From positions 50,401,535 through 50,465,534 of the forward strand of contig NC_134843.1 of assembly GCF_965363235.1 (NCBI RefSeq): DNA of 64,000 nt, given 5' to 3'. A program made the translations under genes and the position numbers. Source of the DNA: Mytilus galloprovincialis (taxonomy: Eukaryota > Mollusca > Bivalvia > Mytilida > Mytilidae). Position 1 is the stretch's first letter. Every line of letters begins with the position of its first letter. The notes under the pieces were generated by a model, which searched no databases, had not been told where the DNA came from, and worked only from the letters and a program-made list of their open reading frames with translations. Of the stretch, positions 36,940-50,019 are shown piece after piece.

Positions 36940-39738
36940 TTAAAGAAGAAATAAATTTTCACATTGTGATACAGGTTTCGAGTAACGTTTAAAGATTTTA
37001 TTTAGAAGTCTTTTTGGCCCTTTTAATGTAGCATTCTTTTTCCCTTTTCCCTGTTTCAAAATAGCTGCTTTTTCGATGGCTTCTGGATTTAGCTTTAGTT
37101 TTATTTGTTTCAATAATCCCACTAGAAGTTCGTCTACTTTGAGGTTTAACACAGCTGATGTTTCAATGTATTTACATTCAAATTCTTTAGCAAGCTGGAG
37201 TGCATCTGAAAATAGTAAGACAAAGGTTTAAATTCTATGTTTAACAGAATCTAAAACTGAAGTCTATCATATTATCGTAAACTTTTTGTAAACTATTTTA
37301 CTTACTGTGTTAGATTAAAAACAAATTATTTGTGGTGCACTTGACCTATAATAGTTTACTTTTATAAATTGTTACTTGGATGTGTAGAGTTGTCTCCTTG
37401 GCACTCGTACCACATCTTCTTATATTTACATATGTTTACAATTATCATAAACATTGAAAATAAATGATAGCAGAACATGATAAAGTTATGGATGGAAACG
37501 CGAAATGTGTCAAAGAAACACAAACGCCCGCCAACAGAGAAGAACACAAAAACATGAAAAAGAGCCACCACGAATATGATTAACAAAACAGTTATAATTA
37601 TGATGATTATGTAACACATAAAAAATGTCGACATCTTACCTTCTTTGGTAATTTGTCTTTTTCTGACTAGATCTATTTTATTGGCTACTAGTATTATTGG
37701 TCTGTCACTATCAAGTTCGATTCGAAGATGTTGTAGAAAACCCTGTGCTTGTGTGAATGAATCACTATCGTGGACAGAAAAGACAACAACATGGGCGTCT
37801 GTTGGTCGATCATACTCCTATAGGAAACAATTTATAAATATTAATTACAGCATTGCTGTTTTCCATATTCCTGCTGAAATAAATCAAGGAACTCTTTAGG
37901 TATCAATGAACGTCTTCACCTACTCAATTATCACACAAACAGCTTTATTTAAAGTAAATATATTTTGTTATGTCTGACAAACCAAAGGTATGTATCGTTT
38001 TGTGTAATTTCTAAATGTAACAAGTAAACGTTAGATTATGTATATCCAAAAATATGTGATGCTTTCCTTCAATGTCTTGACAAAAACAGTAATACTGATT
38101 TAATCTGATTTATCCTCCTTTTGTTCAATCGGTAAGACATGGTTATCTTCTCAGCCTGAATATGTATACAATGCAGCTAGTGTCGTTCAACGGTACAAGA
38201 ACATCATTAATATTACCAAAAAGCAAACATTTTAATTTACGTTTTATATTGAGTTAAGCCTTCCAATTGATATTTTATCGTGTGGTTTTCTTTGCTGTGA
38301 TGTTATGCTATTGTTTCAGAAAAAGGGAGAATTGTTATTTGGATGGAGAGTTGTCTCATTGGCACTCACACCACATCTTCCTCTATCTGTGAAAAGGAAA
38401 AAAATATTTATAAACTTACCTTAATGGAAGACAAATCAATAAATTCCATTGTAGATTCCTCATTGTCGACAACAATAGTGAGTTTCTTTTCATCGAATTC
38501 ATCTGCAAATGTAAGATGTAAACAAAAGTTTAAGACGAGTTACAATGCGTCATTGATGTTGTCATGTGTCATGTGATTTTGCATATTGACGTGTTTTATC
38601 ATTTATAGAATGTGGTGTTGATTGCATTACTTTGAATTTTGTTATCTTATTTCGTCAGTACTTTTACAGATTGTGTGTATGACGTATTGCATTAACACCT
38701 ATCTACTATTGAAACTTTATGATGTCCTGTCAATTTCCTATGTTTTTTTAGTTCATGTAATTGCTGTCTTCCGTTTGCATGATTCCTATCTTTTTTCTTC
38801 ATTTTTTTGCTTTCTATTTACTGTAAGTTTTATTTAATGATCTAGGTTTTCACTTCTAATAGTTAAAAACGAATGATGAAAATCATTTTTGAAAAAGATG
38901 CTGATTACAAACAAATTATTTGAACTCATTTTGGACGACATTTATGTAAATTTTCTGATTTAGATACAAAAAATAACTTACCGATATCTGATTGCATAGG
39001 TGCCATGTACTCTGAGCTCATAAACCGATCTTTTAATGCTGTTTTTCCAACACCATGAGCACCTATAATTGGTACTCTATAGTATCCAGTTGAGAAACTC
39101 CGAGAACTGTCATTAGAAGCATCACTTGTTAGTCTTGATCTACAATGAGATGAAAATGACGATCCACTGCCTTTTCTACGATCCGATGAAAGAGATCTAT
39201 AGTTAGATGACACTGAAGAACCACTGCTTTTTCTACGATCCACTGAAAGAAATCTATAGTTAGATGACACTGAAGAACCACTGCTTTTTCTACGATCCGC
39301 TGAAAGAAATCTATAGTTAGATGAAACTAAAGAAACACTGCTTTTTCTTGAATCTGCTAGAAGGGATCTATAGTGAGATGAAACTGACGCACCGCTGCTT
39401 TTTCTACGATAAAAAGGAAGACTGTCGCTTAAAGGTCTATCTTTTGTTGTTTCAAAAGATCGTATTTTTTTAGATTTTTTATTTATTCCATTAACAAACA
39501 AGTCATTTGAAGATCTTGATATTTCGTCCAAAGGCAGATTAAAACTTATATTTCGCACAACTTTTTTTATACAATCAGTCTGCTTTTTTTTCTTCAAAGA
39601 ACTTGTTCGCAAATTTGGTTCTGATTGTGTATCTTTTCCTATTACTTGTGTTAAAAATTTTGGGAGAACACTTTTTGTTTTATTGAAATATTGCACTTCG
39701 TTGTTGACTTGCACCTCTGGAAATACATTATTTGACAT
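36940..39738 (-). CDS. RGK-family (Rad/Gem/Rem-like) small GTPase, four exons, 427 residues
   Basis: Exons on the minus strand: 39738-38982, 38502-38420, 37817-37640, 37205-36940; all introns are GT-AG and all phases agree. Residues 1-225 are a basic Ser-rich extension with five 19-residue repeats (RRKSSGSSVSSNYRFLSVD type, about 111-205). The G domain follows: P-loop GAHGVGKT (226-233), EFIDLSS in place of the Ras DxxG motif, NKID (326-329), ETSA (about 354-357). The tail has a KRLLNKIFKRYSK basic stretch and ends CENLFLL, matching the C-terminal Cys-plus-six motif of RGK proteins; there is no CAAX box. Known RGK proteins bind guanine nucleotides, calmodulin and 14-3-3 and inhibit voltage-gated calcium channels at the membrane; that role is inferred here. 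The true ATG is at 39738; a longer frame to 39750 starts with TTG. Which RGK member it is cannot be said. Confidence 0.92.
38982..39408 (-). repeat. 57 bp tandem repeat in the RGK N-terminus plus the P-loop end of exon 1
   Basis: Within exon 1, from about 39,408 down to 39,125, five 57-60 base units encode RRKSS.S.VSSNYR.LS.D. The middle units are nearly identical at DNA level, so they arose by recent tandem duplication. RRKSS is a basophilic-kinase (PKA/CaMK-type) and potential 14-3-3 context. Confidence 0.8.
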
Positions 39739-40517
39739 TGCACGATACAACTTAATGCACTGTAGTTAAATAATATAATTCCTTAACTTCAAAACCAGGT
39801 TTCCATCTACACTAATTTTCACATCATCTTAAATGGCATTTTAAACATTAATGCCATTTTTTTCGAATGACATGCGTCATTTATACCATTGAAAGAGCAC
39901 GTGATTTTCAGTTACGTAAATGTGCATGCGAGCAATCTATTGGTTAACTCAGATATTTTAAAAGGAAACTTATTGCATGCAGCAAATAAAGTGTTAACTT
40001 GAATAAATGCTGTAAGATTAGAAATAGGAAGACGTTTGGTTGGTAATTTATTCAAAATAGTACCTGCAATACATTTAATTGCTCAAAATGTAAAGATTAT
40101 TTTGCATGAAGTTTCAAAATGAGTTAATCATTTAAGAAATATAATAGAAAAAAAGAAAACCAATGAATTATAAGGCAAACTTACTAGAATTCACAAACGC
40201 AAGTATATAAAACAAATATCATAAGTCTCACAAGTTTCATTTCGATATGATTTTTTTTAACAAGTAACCCTTTTTTACCTGCTTTTAATTTGTCGTTTTG
40301 CTTTCTTTTATTATAGATGTGTTTATCAGTGTTAAATGATTGTGTGCGTAAGGTATGCAATAAATTTAAATAAATATTTTTAAAGGGAGACGACTGAACA
40401 AATCGTATATGACTACATGCTGACTATTTAAAAGTACTGCATGGACCGAAAAAGAATAGATAACAATTCACCAAATGCGAAATTATGAATTTTGTATTTT
40501 GCAGCAGCAATTTATTT

Positions 40518-40658
40518 AAGGAATGACTGTAATATTTTTTCTATCTATGAAGAAATAACATTAAAAATGTGGTGTACACTCAATAACGCGCGTAGTGTGC
40601 ACAACATTTTTTATGTTATTTCGAATAGACAGAAAAAATATTACAGTCATTTCTTATA
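40518..40658. repeat. Long inverted repeat (foldback/MITE)
   Basis: The left arm from 'aaggaatgactgtaatattt' to 'caataacgcgcg' pairs with the right arm 'cgcgcgtagtgtgcacaaca' to 'attacagtcatttctta', about 65-70 bp per arm with scattered mismatches. It lies about 0.8 kb upstream of the RGK start codon. The flanking 'gatgacgtcacggtcacatg' contains a CRE-like TGACGTCA. Confidence 0.75.
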
Positions 40659-41156
40659 ACTTAATTCAAAATTCCATTTTAAACCGTAGAAAACCATGAA
40701 AAAACGTTGATGACGTCACGGTCACATGACTAAATTATGTCTATGGGCTGATAACAAAATAACGTCAGCCAATGAGAAGACGCGTTACATCCAAAATTAA
40801 ATTATATACTGAATAAATAGAAAAAATAGTTCTAAATATTATTGAACATTCTTATCATATGTAAAACAATTACTACTTTGAATCATTGTCCTATTTATAT
40901 CTTTACATTGTTATGTTTAACTTAGTGAGATTATATTTAAAAAAAAGGACCTAGTATTTTGACTTGGCTAAGTTTTTATTTATAAATTTTAATAAGTATC
41001 AGGGAACTTGAATATTTATATTCAGCAGAAAATTACAGATTTTTCAAAACCACATTTTTAAATTCATTGGTTCAAACAGCATAAAAATGTTTTATTCAGT
41101 TTAGCTGTGTTTATATACGATGATCCTTTAATGTTCAAATTGGTAAGGAATGAAAT

Positions 41157-41445
41157 AATTTGATACGCCAGACGTGCGTTTCGTCTACATAAGACTCATC
41201 AGTGACGCTCAGATCAATAAAGTAAGAAGACCAAATAAGTATAAAGCTGAAGAGCATTGATGACCTGACATTCCTAATAGTTGTGCCAAATTCGGTTGAG
41301 ATATTATATGCCTGGGATAATAACATCCTTGTATTTCGAAAAATTCATACTTTTGCAAACAGTCTATTTATAAAAATGACTATATAATAGATATTCATGT
41401 CAACGCCGAAGTTCTGACTGCTGGTCAGGCGATACCATCGTGTTT
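41157..41445. repeat. Dispersed repeat (AGACGTGCGTTTCGTC family)
   Basis: Runs from 'cgccagacgtgcgtttcgtc' through 'actcatcagtgacgctcaga' and 'ttgtgccaaattcggttgag' to 'gcgataccatcg'. Partial copies: 28,455-28,505, 34,240-34,520, 41,755-41,825 (inverted) and 47,208-47,330. Confidence 0.7.
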
Positions 41446-42179
41446 TCCAACCGTTTTAAACTTTCACCAACCAGATAAAACTTTTGCAATTTTGTATAAT
41501 AGATCAATCAGATTCCAAAGGTCTAAGGATATTGTTGAGTTTAATATTCCGATATTACATTTTCGAAATTGAAATGTCATTTACACAATGCTTCGCAATA
41601 TAAACATCCCCCCCCCAAAAAAAAAAAAAGTCCAATCAACTGTAAAGACATTATGAAATACGCAATTAGTATGAAACAAAAAAATTAGAACTAAGATATA
41701 CTTTAATAGACAATCGATATGCATATATGTCAAGTACATTTTTTTAAAACTTGTTTGGATTCGAGCGTCACTGATGAGTCTTTTGTAGACGAAACGCGCA
41801 TCTGGCGTATATATAAAATTTACTCCTGGCTTCTATGATGAGTTTATTTATAACGTACTATCTAATATGATACCCAGGAAGATACGGAAATAGAAAAAAT
41901 GTCACTATAGGTCTTTTGCTATCAAACAGTAAAATACTTTACCTGAATTTCATTCCATACGGTCTCTTTCTAATTACTTACCTATTGGTTTATATATACA
42001 TTACAATGCGTTCTCGGTCTGAATATGTATGACATATATATACGCCACTGAACGTTCAGCAATCAACTACCAATCAATCCACTCGAATAATAAGTGTGAA
42101 CCATTTTTTTATATTAAATTATCTTTTATTTATCTACATTTAAGTTGTAAACTCGTTATATTTTCATATAACAGTTCAA

Positions 42180-42480
42180 ATATCTTTATGAAATAGAACA
42201 CCAACATCAACCATACGCTAAACAATACGATATACCCTTTAAGATATACAAAACTCTAAACTATATCATGGACCATAAGATAAACGACAGCATGTACCTT
42301 ACGACATATAAAACGACTAACGATATCCATAAAGCCCTAAAGGATGACATTTACCATACGATGAACGAATGATGTACGAACGCTATACCAATGATGTATG
42401 TTCGATGTCCAAACTATCTACGAACGATTTCTTCCCAATGATGTACGTACGATTTTCGAATGAAGAAACGTTTACGCTAA
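42180..42480. repeat. Degenerate short-period repeat rich in ACGAT/CCATACGAT
   Basis: Many imperfect copies of ACGAT, TACGAT and CCATACGATA spaced about 20-30 bases apart ('aacaatacgatatacc', 'cttacgacatataaaacgac', 'accatacgatgaacg', 'atgatgtacgaac', 'aatgatgtacgtacg'). No ORF. Confidence 0.5.
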
Positions 42481-42889
42481 AGGTACTGTAGTACCTTGCT
42501 ATTGTAACTATAGACCAATAAACAATAGAAAAGAAAGTAAAAGGTGTATAATATCATAACAAACTTGACAAAAAATAAACACAGTGCTGTCATTGATGTT
42601 CATGGTGTCAAAATCATAGTGTGCATTCGACATGAACAACAAACTCATACGTCACTTAAACTTGTTAAAATTCAAGATTGATCTTGTTGGAATTTACTGA
42701 AAATTGTCTTCAGTAATTAGCTGTTTTGTTCAAATCTAAACAACACTGTCAGCTAAAGCCATAGAACGTTAAAACATGCATCGACCATCTCGTGTTAAAA
42801 AAATTAAAGATTACGATAATTTTTCGTATGTCCCAGTCGTCAATGGTAGCAAAAATAAGCATTTAACCTAGCGTTATCTTAGTTTTATT

Positions 42890-44990
42890 TATCTTCTTGA
42901 TTGACCGCCATTGGATTTTTGAACTTTTTATAGTTTCGAATAGGTTGTTTTTTTTGTGAAATTAAAATAATGTCAAAGAAATGATATTATTTTAATTGAA
43001 ATCAGTTATTTTTACCATCTTGAGACAAGTCTCCTAATCAGAATTGAGATATAATGAGAATCAAAATACTTAAACTTTTAGTTTTGTGGAATAAGAATGC
43101 AGTTATTGATTTATTTTGATACAAATTATTAACCGTCATATGATTTGAGTACTTTTTGTACATCAAGATTGTCTGTTCTTCATAAAATATGCTTACTTAA
43201 AGGAAAAAGATACTAAATTTTTGTACGCGTTGCCTAAAATGCAAATATTTTTTCATTTTACTGAAAATTTTTGACCGCTATTAAATTTTTGTACTTTTTA
43301 TAGTTTAGAATAGTTTTTTTTTCATAAAATTAAAAGAATATCAGAAAAATCATACTAAAATTTTGTTCGCATTGTATAAAATAACCAAAATTATTATTCT
43401 TTTTATCAAAAATGATACTATTTTATTTGAAATCAGTTATTTTTACCATTTTGAGACAAGTCTTCTAATCAGAATTGAGATATAATGAGAATCAAAATAC
43501 TTAAACTTTTATTTTTGTGGAATAAGAATGCAGTTATTGATTTAATTTGATACAAATTATTAACCGTCATATGATTTGAGTACTTTTTGTACATCCAGAT
43601 TGACTGTTCTTCATAAAATATGCTTACTTTAAGGAAAAAGATACTAAATTTTTGTACGCGTTGCCTAAAATGCAAATATTTCTTCATTTTACTGAAAATT
43701 ATTGACCTCCATTAAATTTTTGTACTTTTTATAGTTTAAAATAGTTTTTTTTCATAAAATTAAAAGAATGTCAGAAAAATCATACTAAAATTTTCTTCGC
43801 ATTGTTTAAAATAACCAAAATTATTCTTCTTTTTATCAAAAATGATACTATTTTATTTGAAATCAGTTATTTTTACCATCTTGAGACAAGTCTGCTAATC
43901 AGAATTGAGATATAATGAGAATCAAAATACTTAAACTTTTATTTTTGTGGAATAAGAATGCAGTTATTGATTTATTTTGATACAAATTATTAACCGTCAT
44001 ATGATTTGAGTACTTTTTGTACATCAAGATTGGCTGTTCTTCATAGAATATGCTTACTTAAAGGAAAAAGATACTAAATTTTTGTATGCGTTGCCTAAAA
44101 TGCAAATATTTCTTCATTTTACTGCAAATTATTGACCGCTATTAAATTTTTGTACTTTTTATAGTTTAGAATAGTTTTTTTTTCATAAAATTAAAAGAAT
44201 ATCAGAAAAATCATACTAAAATTTTCTTCGCATTGTTTAAAATAACCAAAATTATTCTTCTTTTTATCAAAAATGATACTATTTTATTTGAAATAAGTTA
44301 TTTTTACCATCTTGAGACAAGTCTTCTAATCAGAATTGAGATATAATGAGAATCAAAATACTTAAACTTTTATTTTTGTGGAATAAGAATGCAGTTATTG
44401 ATTTATTTTGATACAAATTATTAACCGTCATATGATTTGAGTACTTTTTGTACATCCAGATTGTCTGTTCTTCATAAAATATGCTTACTTAAAGGAAAAA
44501 GATACTAAATTTTTGTATGAGTTGCCTAAAATGCAAATATTTCTTCATTTTACTGCAAATTATTGACCGCTATTAAATTTTTGTACTTTTTATAGTTTAG
44601 AATAGTTTTTTTTTTCATAAAATTAAAAGAATATCAGAAAAATCATACTAAAATTTTATTAGCATCTTTTAAAATAACCAAAATTATTCTTCTTTTTATT
44701 GAAAATGATACTATTTTATTTGAAATCAGTTATTTTACCATCTTGAGACAAGTCTGCTAATTAGAATTGAGATATAACGAGACTTAAAATGTTTAAACTT
44801 TTATTTTTGTGGAATAAGAATGCAGTTATTGCTTTATTATGATATAAATTATTAACCTCCATATGATTTTATTACTTTTTGTTCATCAGGATTGGTTGTT
44901 CTTCATAAATTATGTTTACTTTAAGGAAAAAGATATTATTTTTTTTTGTACACGTTGCCAAAATGCAAATATTTCTTCTCATATTGGAAA
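42890..44990. repeat. 431 bp satellite, about 4.8 tandem units
   Basis: The marker 'gaaatcagttatttttacca' starts at 42,998, 43,429, 43,859, 44,290 and 44,722, giving periods of 431, 430, 431 and 432 bases. Units are about 95% identical by eye except the last, which is more diverged, and the sequence degrades out to about 45,160. Non-coding; open frames in it (such as 43,469-43,687) are by-products. Confidence 0.95.
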
Positions 44991-45589
44991 ATATTGTAAT
45001 TTCAATTGCAATCAGTTGTTATAAATGATTTTCATGTGTAGAAAATGTGAATTATTCAAGAATAAATCTGCTTAAAATTATTTCTTTCTTTTTAAGGAAT
45101 ATATTTATGTTTACCACCATTGTATTTTTGTACTTTTTATTGTTTAGGCGTAGTTATTTTTGTAATTTGCTATTTTAAAGGCTTCGATTGTGACGAGAAT
45201 ATAAAAAGTCCATGATTATGATTTTTTTTTTTAAAGAATTTTATGATGATAAGGATACAAAAATTTTAAATATTGAAAAAAATAGACTACATTTTTCAAT
45301 AACTGATCCTTTCATTTTGTTTTTCCCGAGTATGTTTGGAAAATAATAAAATCAATTTCGCGATGTAGACACTCGTCGGGTTTGAAAATATATAACCTAA
45401 ATAACACGAAAAATACCATTATTTAATGATGATATTTTAATTTAGGTTTTATCTGTACATTTCTTTTCATTTCAATTCATAAAACTTTGTTAAATAATTA
45501 ATAAACAAAATATATCATTGAACGTTCGATTTTCACGAGTCGCCATTTTAATTAAATTAAACGAAACTAAGATTCCGTAGTTTGTATTA

Positions 45590-45790
45590 GTTCATCATGT
45601 GACGTATTAAAGTTCAATCCGTCATCAAGGTCGATCGCTACTATCCGTCCGATCAGTCCGATCAGTCAATTACTTTTACTATAAGTCTGACGGATTGCTG
45701 ACGTGAGTTTGACGCGAACTTGACTGATCGGTGACTGATCGATGACCGCTGATTGATCGCTGAAATAGTAACGCCTAAGGTTGCAAGTAC
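45590..45790. repeat. Short repeats of CGATCAGTC / GACTGATCG
   Basis: A cluster of 'ccgatcagtccgatcagtca' and, 60 bases on, 'gactgatcggtgactgatcg' forms an imperfect inverted repeat. It ends 'gtaacgcctaaggttgc', resembling in reverse complement the 'aacctagcgttatctt' at about 42,871 on the other side of the satellite. It may be the end of an element containing the satellite. Confidence 0.4.
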
Positions 45791-46809
45791 TGTATCTTGT
45801 ACGTTAATTGTTTAATCTGATGTATCGATTTATGAATGTTTGAAATGAAATGATTGAAATCTTGGAGGTCAGTTTACCATCTACAGCAATACACAAGTAT
45901 CTATATAACATCGCAAAACAGAATTCGCTTCTATTTCAAACTCTCTCAAGCATGGTTGACCTTGGATGGATTTGGCTAATTTTTATATATTGTTGTGTTA
46001 TATAGCTCTTCAACTGTATTAGTTCCTATATATCATCGGCTTCCAAATATTCGGCTTTGGCGTTCATGATGAATAGTAATCAAGAAAAATGCTTCGGACT
46101 CACGAAATTAATAACATAGTATTAATAAAATTAATAACATGATGTTTTCATTGTCTAAAGAGGTATTTTATCATGCAAAGAAGGACTTTACCAAATCCGC
46201 ACAGAATAAGAACGTAGGACGGCCGTTTTTTATTGATAATAACCATCATCGACGCTTTAAACCAATAGTTGCCACGCAATATCATAACAGTTTAACAATA
46301 TGTGCATTGCTCTCAACTATATAATGTAATTGTATAAGATTATATGAAACTTTACGTTATTGTTGAAATGTACTTGATATAAAGAATGCTTCAATAATGA
46401 TATCGTATATTCACTTGTGCTCACTTTTTATAAATCAAAGATATAGCACATTTCTCTATGTGATTCAGATTTGGAGTAGCGTTTAATAATTTTATTTAAA
46501 GGAGCACTACCTACGAGATATATAAAAAATCTGACATTTTGACTAAAACTACCGGTATATGTCGCCGACATTAGTAACTTTAATGCGTTTGCGTTATATA
46601 CTGAATTGTTATCCCTCGCTGTTCTTCATAATTATATCAAAATAGTTAAAACAATCTGATCAATATTTTACGGCGCTTTGTAAATATAATACAACTGATT
46701 AAATTTCATTAAATTACATGTAAGCATGGTTCAATAATAAATATTTAACATGAAAAAAACTTTAATTTAGAATACTATAAAACAATGCACCTTTTACGTG
46801 ATCCCACAT

Positions 46810-49190
46810 GAATCAACTTGTTCGAGAATATACACAGTTCGTTGAGCGGAAAGGCATTTTATCATTTTGTTCACACTTTATAACATACTGTTTGTTTGGG
46901 CCAGTCATATATTGGGTTAATTCGATATGATCTACTGCATGTTCTGTTGTATTAGTTTTAAAAACAATAGGTTGGTCATTATTTCTCATATGCACAGCAT
47001 CAGTGACAAATACGTAGAAACAGTTATGCACAAGGTTATTTACCTCTTCTGTTATATATGTTTTGCCAATAAAAACTATAACCATTGAACACAATATTGG
47101 TTTTTTTTTTCTGCCAAACATTTCATCCCTGCACCTGATATGACATATCTAAAAGCAGAAAAATCTTTTGTTTAAATATGTTCCATTATATAATAACAAT
47201 AACGGTACAAATTTTCCTGCACCAGATGCGCATTTCGACAATACATGTCTCTTCAGTGATGCTCGTGGTCAAAATATTTGAAATCCAAAGCGTATTTAAA
47301 AGATGAAGAGCTATATCTGATTTGTAGCTTCAAATTTCAATGTAAACGAGAGAAAGAAGACAAAAGAAGAAGTCGAAGTGAAAATGAACAAAAACAGTTC
47401 ATGACATATTATCTAAATCAAATAGTATACACGCAACAAAACTCGCCTTAATTTCACGTGTCCTGTCTAGATAAGTAACTGCTGCTTCATTAGTGCCATC
47501 CGTCGTTTCTCCGACAAAATAACTCCAATTTAATCATTTATCTTAGAACCCTACATATTATTACTCATTTTTCATGAGCAAACGTATGAAAATAAATCGT
47601 TATTGGAAACTCAAGCTCTGAAATATTATATCAACTCGAATATATATTCAGGTAAGTACCTTAAAGCAAATGTAATATTTTTTGTCATACATGTTAAATG
47701 TTCAATCTCTCTGTGTGTCTCTATTATAAACTGAAGATATGAAACATACTGTACAGTAATTTTCAGTGTAGCACCTGTTTATTTCAAATAACAAATAAAA
47801 AATAATCTTTTCTTATTTTAGTAGGAAAGTAGCAACTACACATCCATATTGTTATTGTTTTTGGTCGGTTCAGACGAGAGGAAATGAAGGTGTTGGCAGG
47901 TCTCAATAATATAACCAGTTTGTACGTCCTTTTGTTATTTCCAAGTTAGCAATCATCTTATTTTATGTATCTTTTTTTTTTTTGGGGGGGGGGGGATGTT
48001 ACATGATCGTGCAGGAGCATGAGACGAGACAAATTTAAGGTGAATGCAAACGTCAAACAAACATTTTTCTATTTTCTAAGTCCGCAATAATTTTTCCATT
48101 TGGTATTGACTGAAAAGTAAACTGCGTGCATGCTGTTTTGTCAGTGTATATGAAACATTTGTGTAGCGTCATCTTGCCAAATTGTATATCATGTATAAAT
48201 CTAAATTACAAAGAAATTGGCAGCGTACTCAAACTGATGCATTATATCTCAGACATTTCAACAATTAGCATTTTCAGTGGGTAATACATTGATTTTGTAA
48301 ATGCGATATCACAACTTAATTTAGTAAATCTAAATATGATTTTACCAGTATAAATAATTGAACTCAAAACGGTAATAAATGATGATGTCAACCAACTATC
48401 CACATGTGTTGTAAGTATGAGTTTGTTTGTTGTTGTTTTTTCAATTTCTGTAATTGTCCTATGCAATAACTGTAAAATAATCCTGTGTATTTTTTTTGGT
48501 TTTTTTAAATGCTGTTTTCTTATACACAGGTATACGTGGTATCAGAGAATTCAAATTCCATGCACAAAAGTATATGTTGTTTACTAGTGCATTGTACGTA
48601 TGCCCCATAAAGACTCCATTGTAAAATTGCTAAGCAAATATTTTGTTTCTCTTTTGTTTAGATTCAGGTTCTACTTAAAGAAGTTTAATAAAAACTCCCG
48701 TAGTTTGCTCACGAACCTAGCGATATTACCCGTCTTTCAACAATGTTCAATTAGTCATGATTTACAAGAATCGTGTCACTTTATATTGATTTTCAGTGTT
48801 GAAAATTCATAAATAAAGGATATCGACTAAATCTTAAAGATACGAAATCCACGCATGCTATTGACAAAACGCCAAGTTTATAAAAAGACCGTTTGTGACT
48901 TTCATTCAGCTCAAAGTAAAAGTGTCAATATTAAGGAAAGTCTTAAACGACACTGCAAGCCCAAATAAATGGCGTAAATTTAAACTGTGAATAGATCTTC
49001 AATAAATAGCAATATTTCCCACATCCTCTAATCAGTACGTAAGTGAACCCTAAATGACTCCACAGCAAATACGAATAGAAATTAATAAATGGATATTTTT
49101 ATTTGTTTTGGGTTAATTGGGTTCGTGTTCATTTGACCTTTTCTTCATTTTCAAACTTAAAAATAGTATCTGTACTTGAATGGTTTTACA
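46810..49190. repeat. Segmental duplication, copy I
   Basis: Sequence blocks here recur downstream: 46,840-47,110 matches 50,070-50,340; 47,990-48,160 matches 50,510-50,690; 48,165-48,420 matches 59,870-60,125; 47,470-47,950 matches 60,650-61,095; 48,900-49,190 matches 61,570-61,880. The copies are diverged and partly rearranged. Copy I keeps the uninterrupted site (about 48,141-48,175) where copy II carries the CACTA element. Confidence 0.65.
46840..47048 (-). other. Possible exon, conserved between duplicated copies
   Basis: On the minus strand, after an acceptor-like AACAG at 47,049, the frame reads EEVNNLVHNCFYVFVTDAV and so on through QPIVFKTNTTEHAVDH to YVIKCEQND. In the copy at about 50,290-50,090 the same frame reads NLVHSCFYVFVTDDV, SIAFKTHRTSHAVDH, YVMKCEQNN. 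Amino acids are kept while many bases differ, suggesting a coding exon of about 60 residues. No protein family is recognised, there is no clear donor site, and a stop lies just upstream in the second copy. Confidence 0.35.
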
Positions 49191-50019
49191 CAAGTAATTT
49201 TGGGCCCCTTTATAGTTTTGTTCGGTGTAAGCCAAGGCTCCGTGTTGAAGGTCGTTCATTGACCTACAATGGTTAACTTTTATGAATTGTTATTTGGATG
49301 GAGAGTTGTCTCATTGGAACACACACCACATCATCCTATATCTATTAGATATGAAGTCCTTTTGTCGGAATTCTATGCAGGGTATCAGAAGAGTTTATTA
49401 AAGCATTTTTCGTATTTCTTATTTGGGCTGGTACTAAATAAAATGAAAAGTGTATATGGCAGTTCTACGTTGAGTGTTTGCTTTCGATTAAGACAGTAAA
49501 GAACCCATTTCCCAATAATGGTACATGTACTTTGGGCATTTTGCACTATTATTACTTAAACAAATATAATTTTATGACTTGATGTGAGTTTTTATCACAA
49601 TGTGTATTCAACAAAAACCGAAAAAAATAACTCAGTGGTTTGCAATTTCTTTCAACATTCAACACACACGTAAGTTTCAAGTCGTTGAATGTCAATAATG
49701 TATGAACTCTGTTGAAAATTCAAAACGGAAAGTTTCTTATCAAATGGCAAAATCAAATGGCAAAATCAAAAGCTCAACTACATCAAACGAATGGATAACG
49801 TCTGTCATATTCCTGACTTGGTACAGGTATCGTCTTATGGAGAAAGTGGTGGAAATATATTTCGTTGATAAAATATGTTAAGCATAACTAATCAAAACAA
49901 TTATGCAAGTACCAGCTACGTTGGAAAAACAAAGGCAGGTTTTGTGTTAACGGATTCCTGGTTCTTAACATATAGATGTTATCTACACCTTTTATTCATA
50001 CTAAATACAATGATTTGGA

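Noticed and set aside
37645..37899. Plus-strand 84-residue frame
   Set aside because: Antisense to exon 3 of the RGK-like gene.
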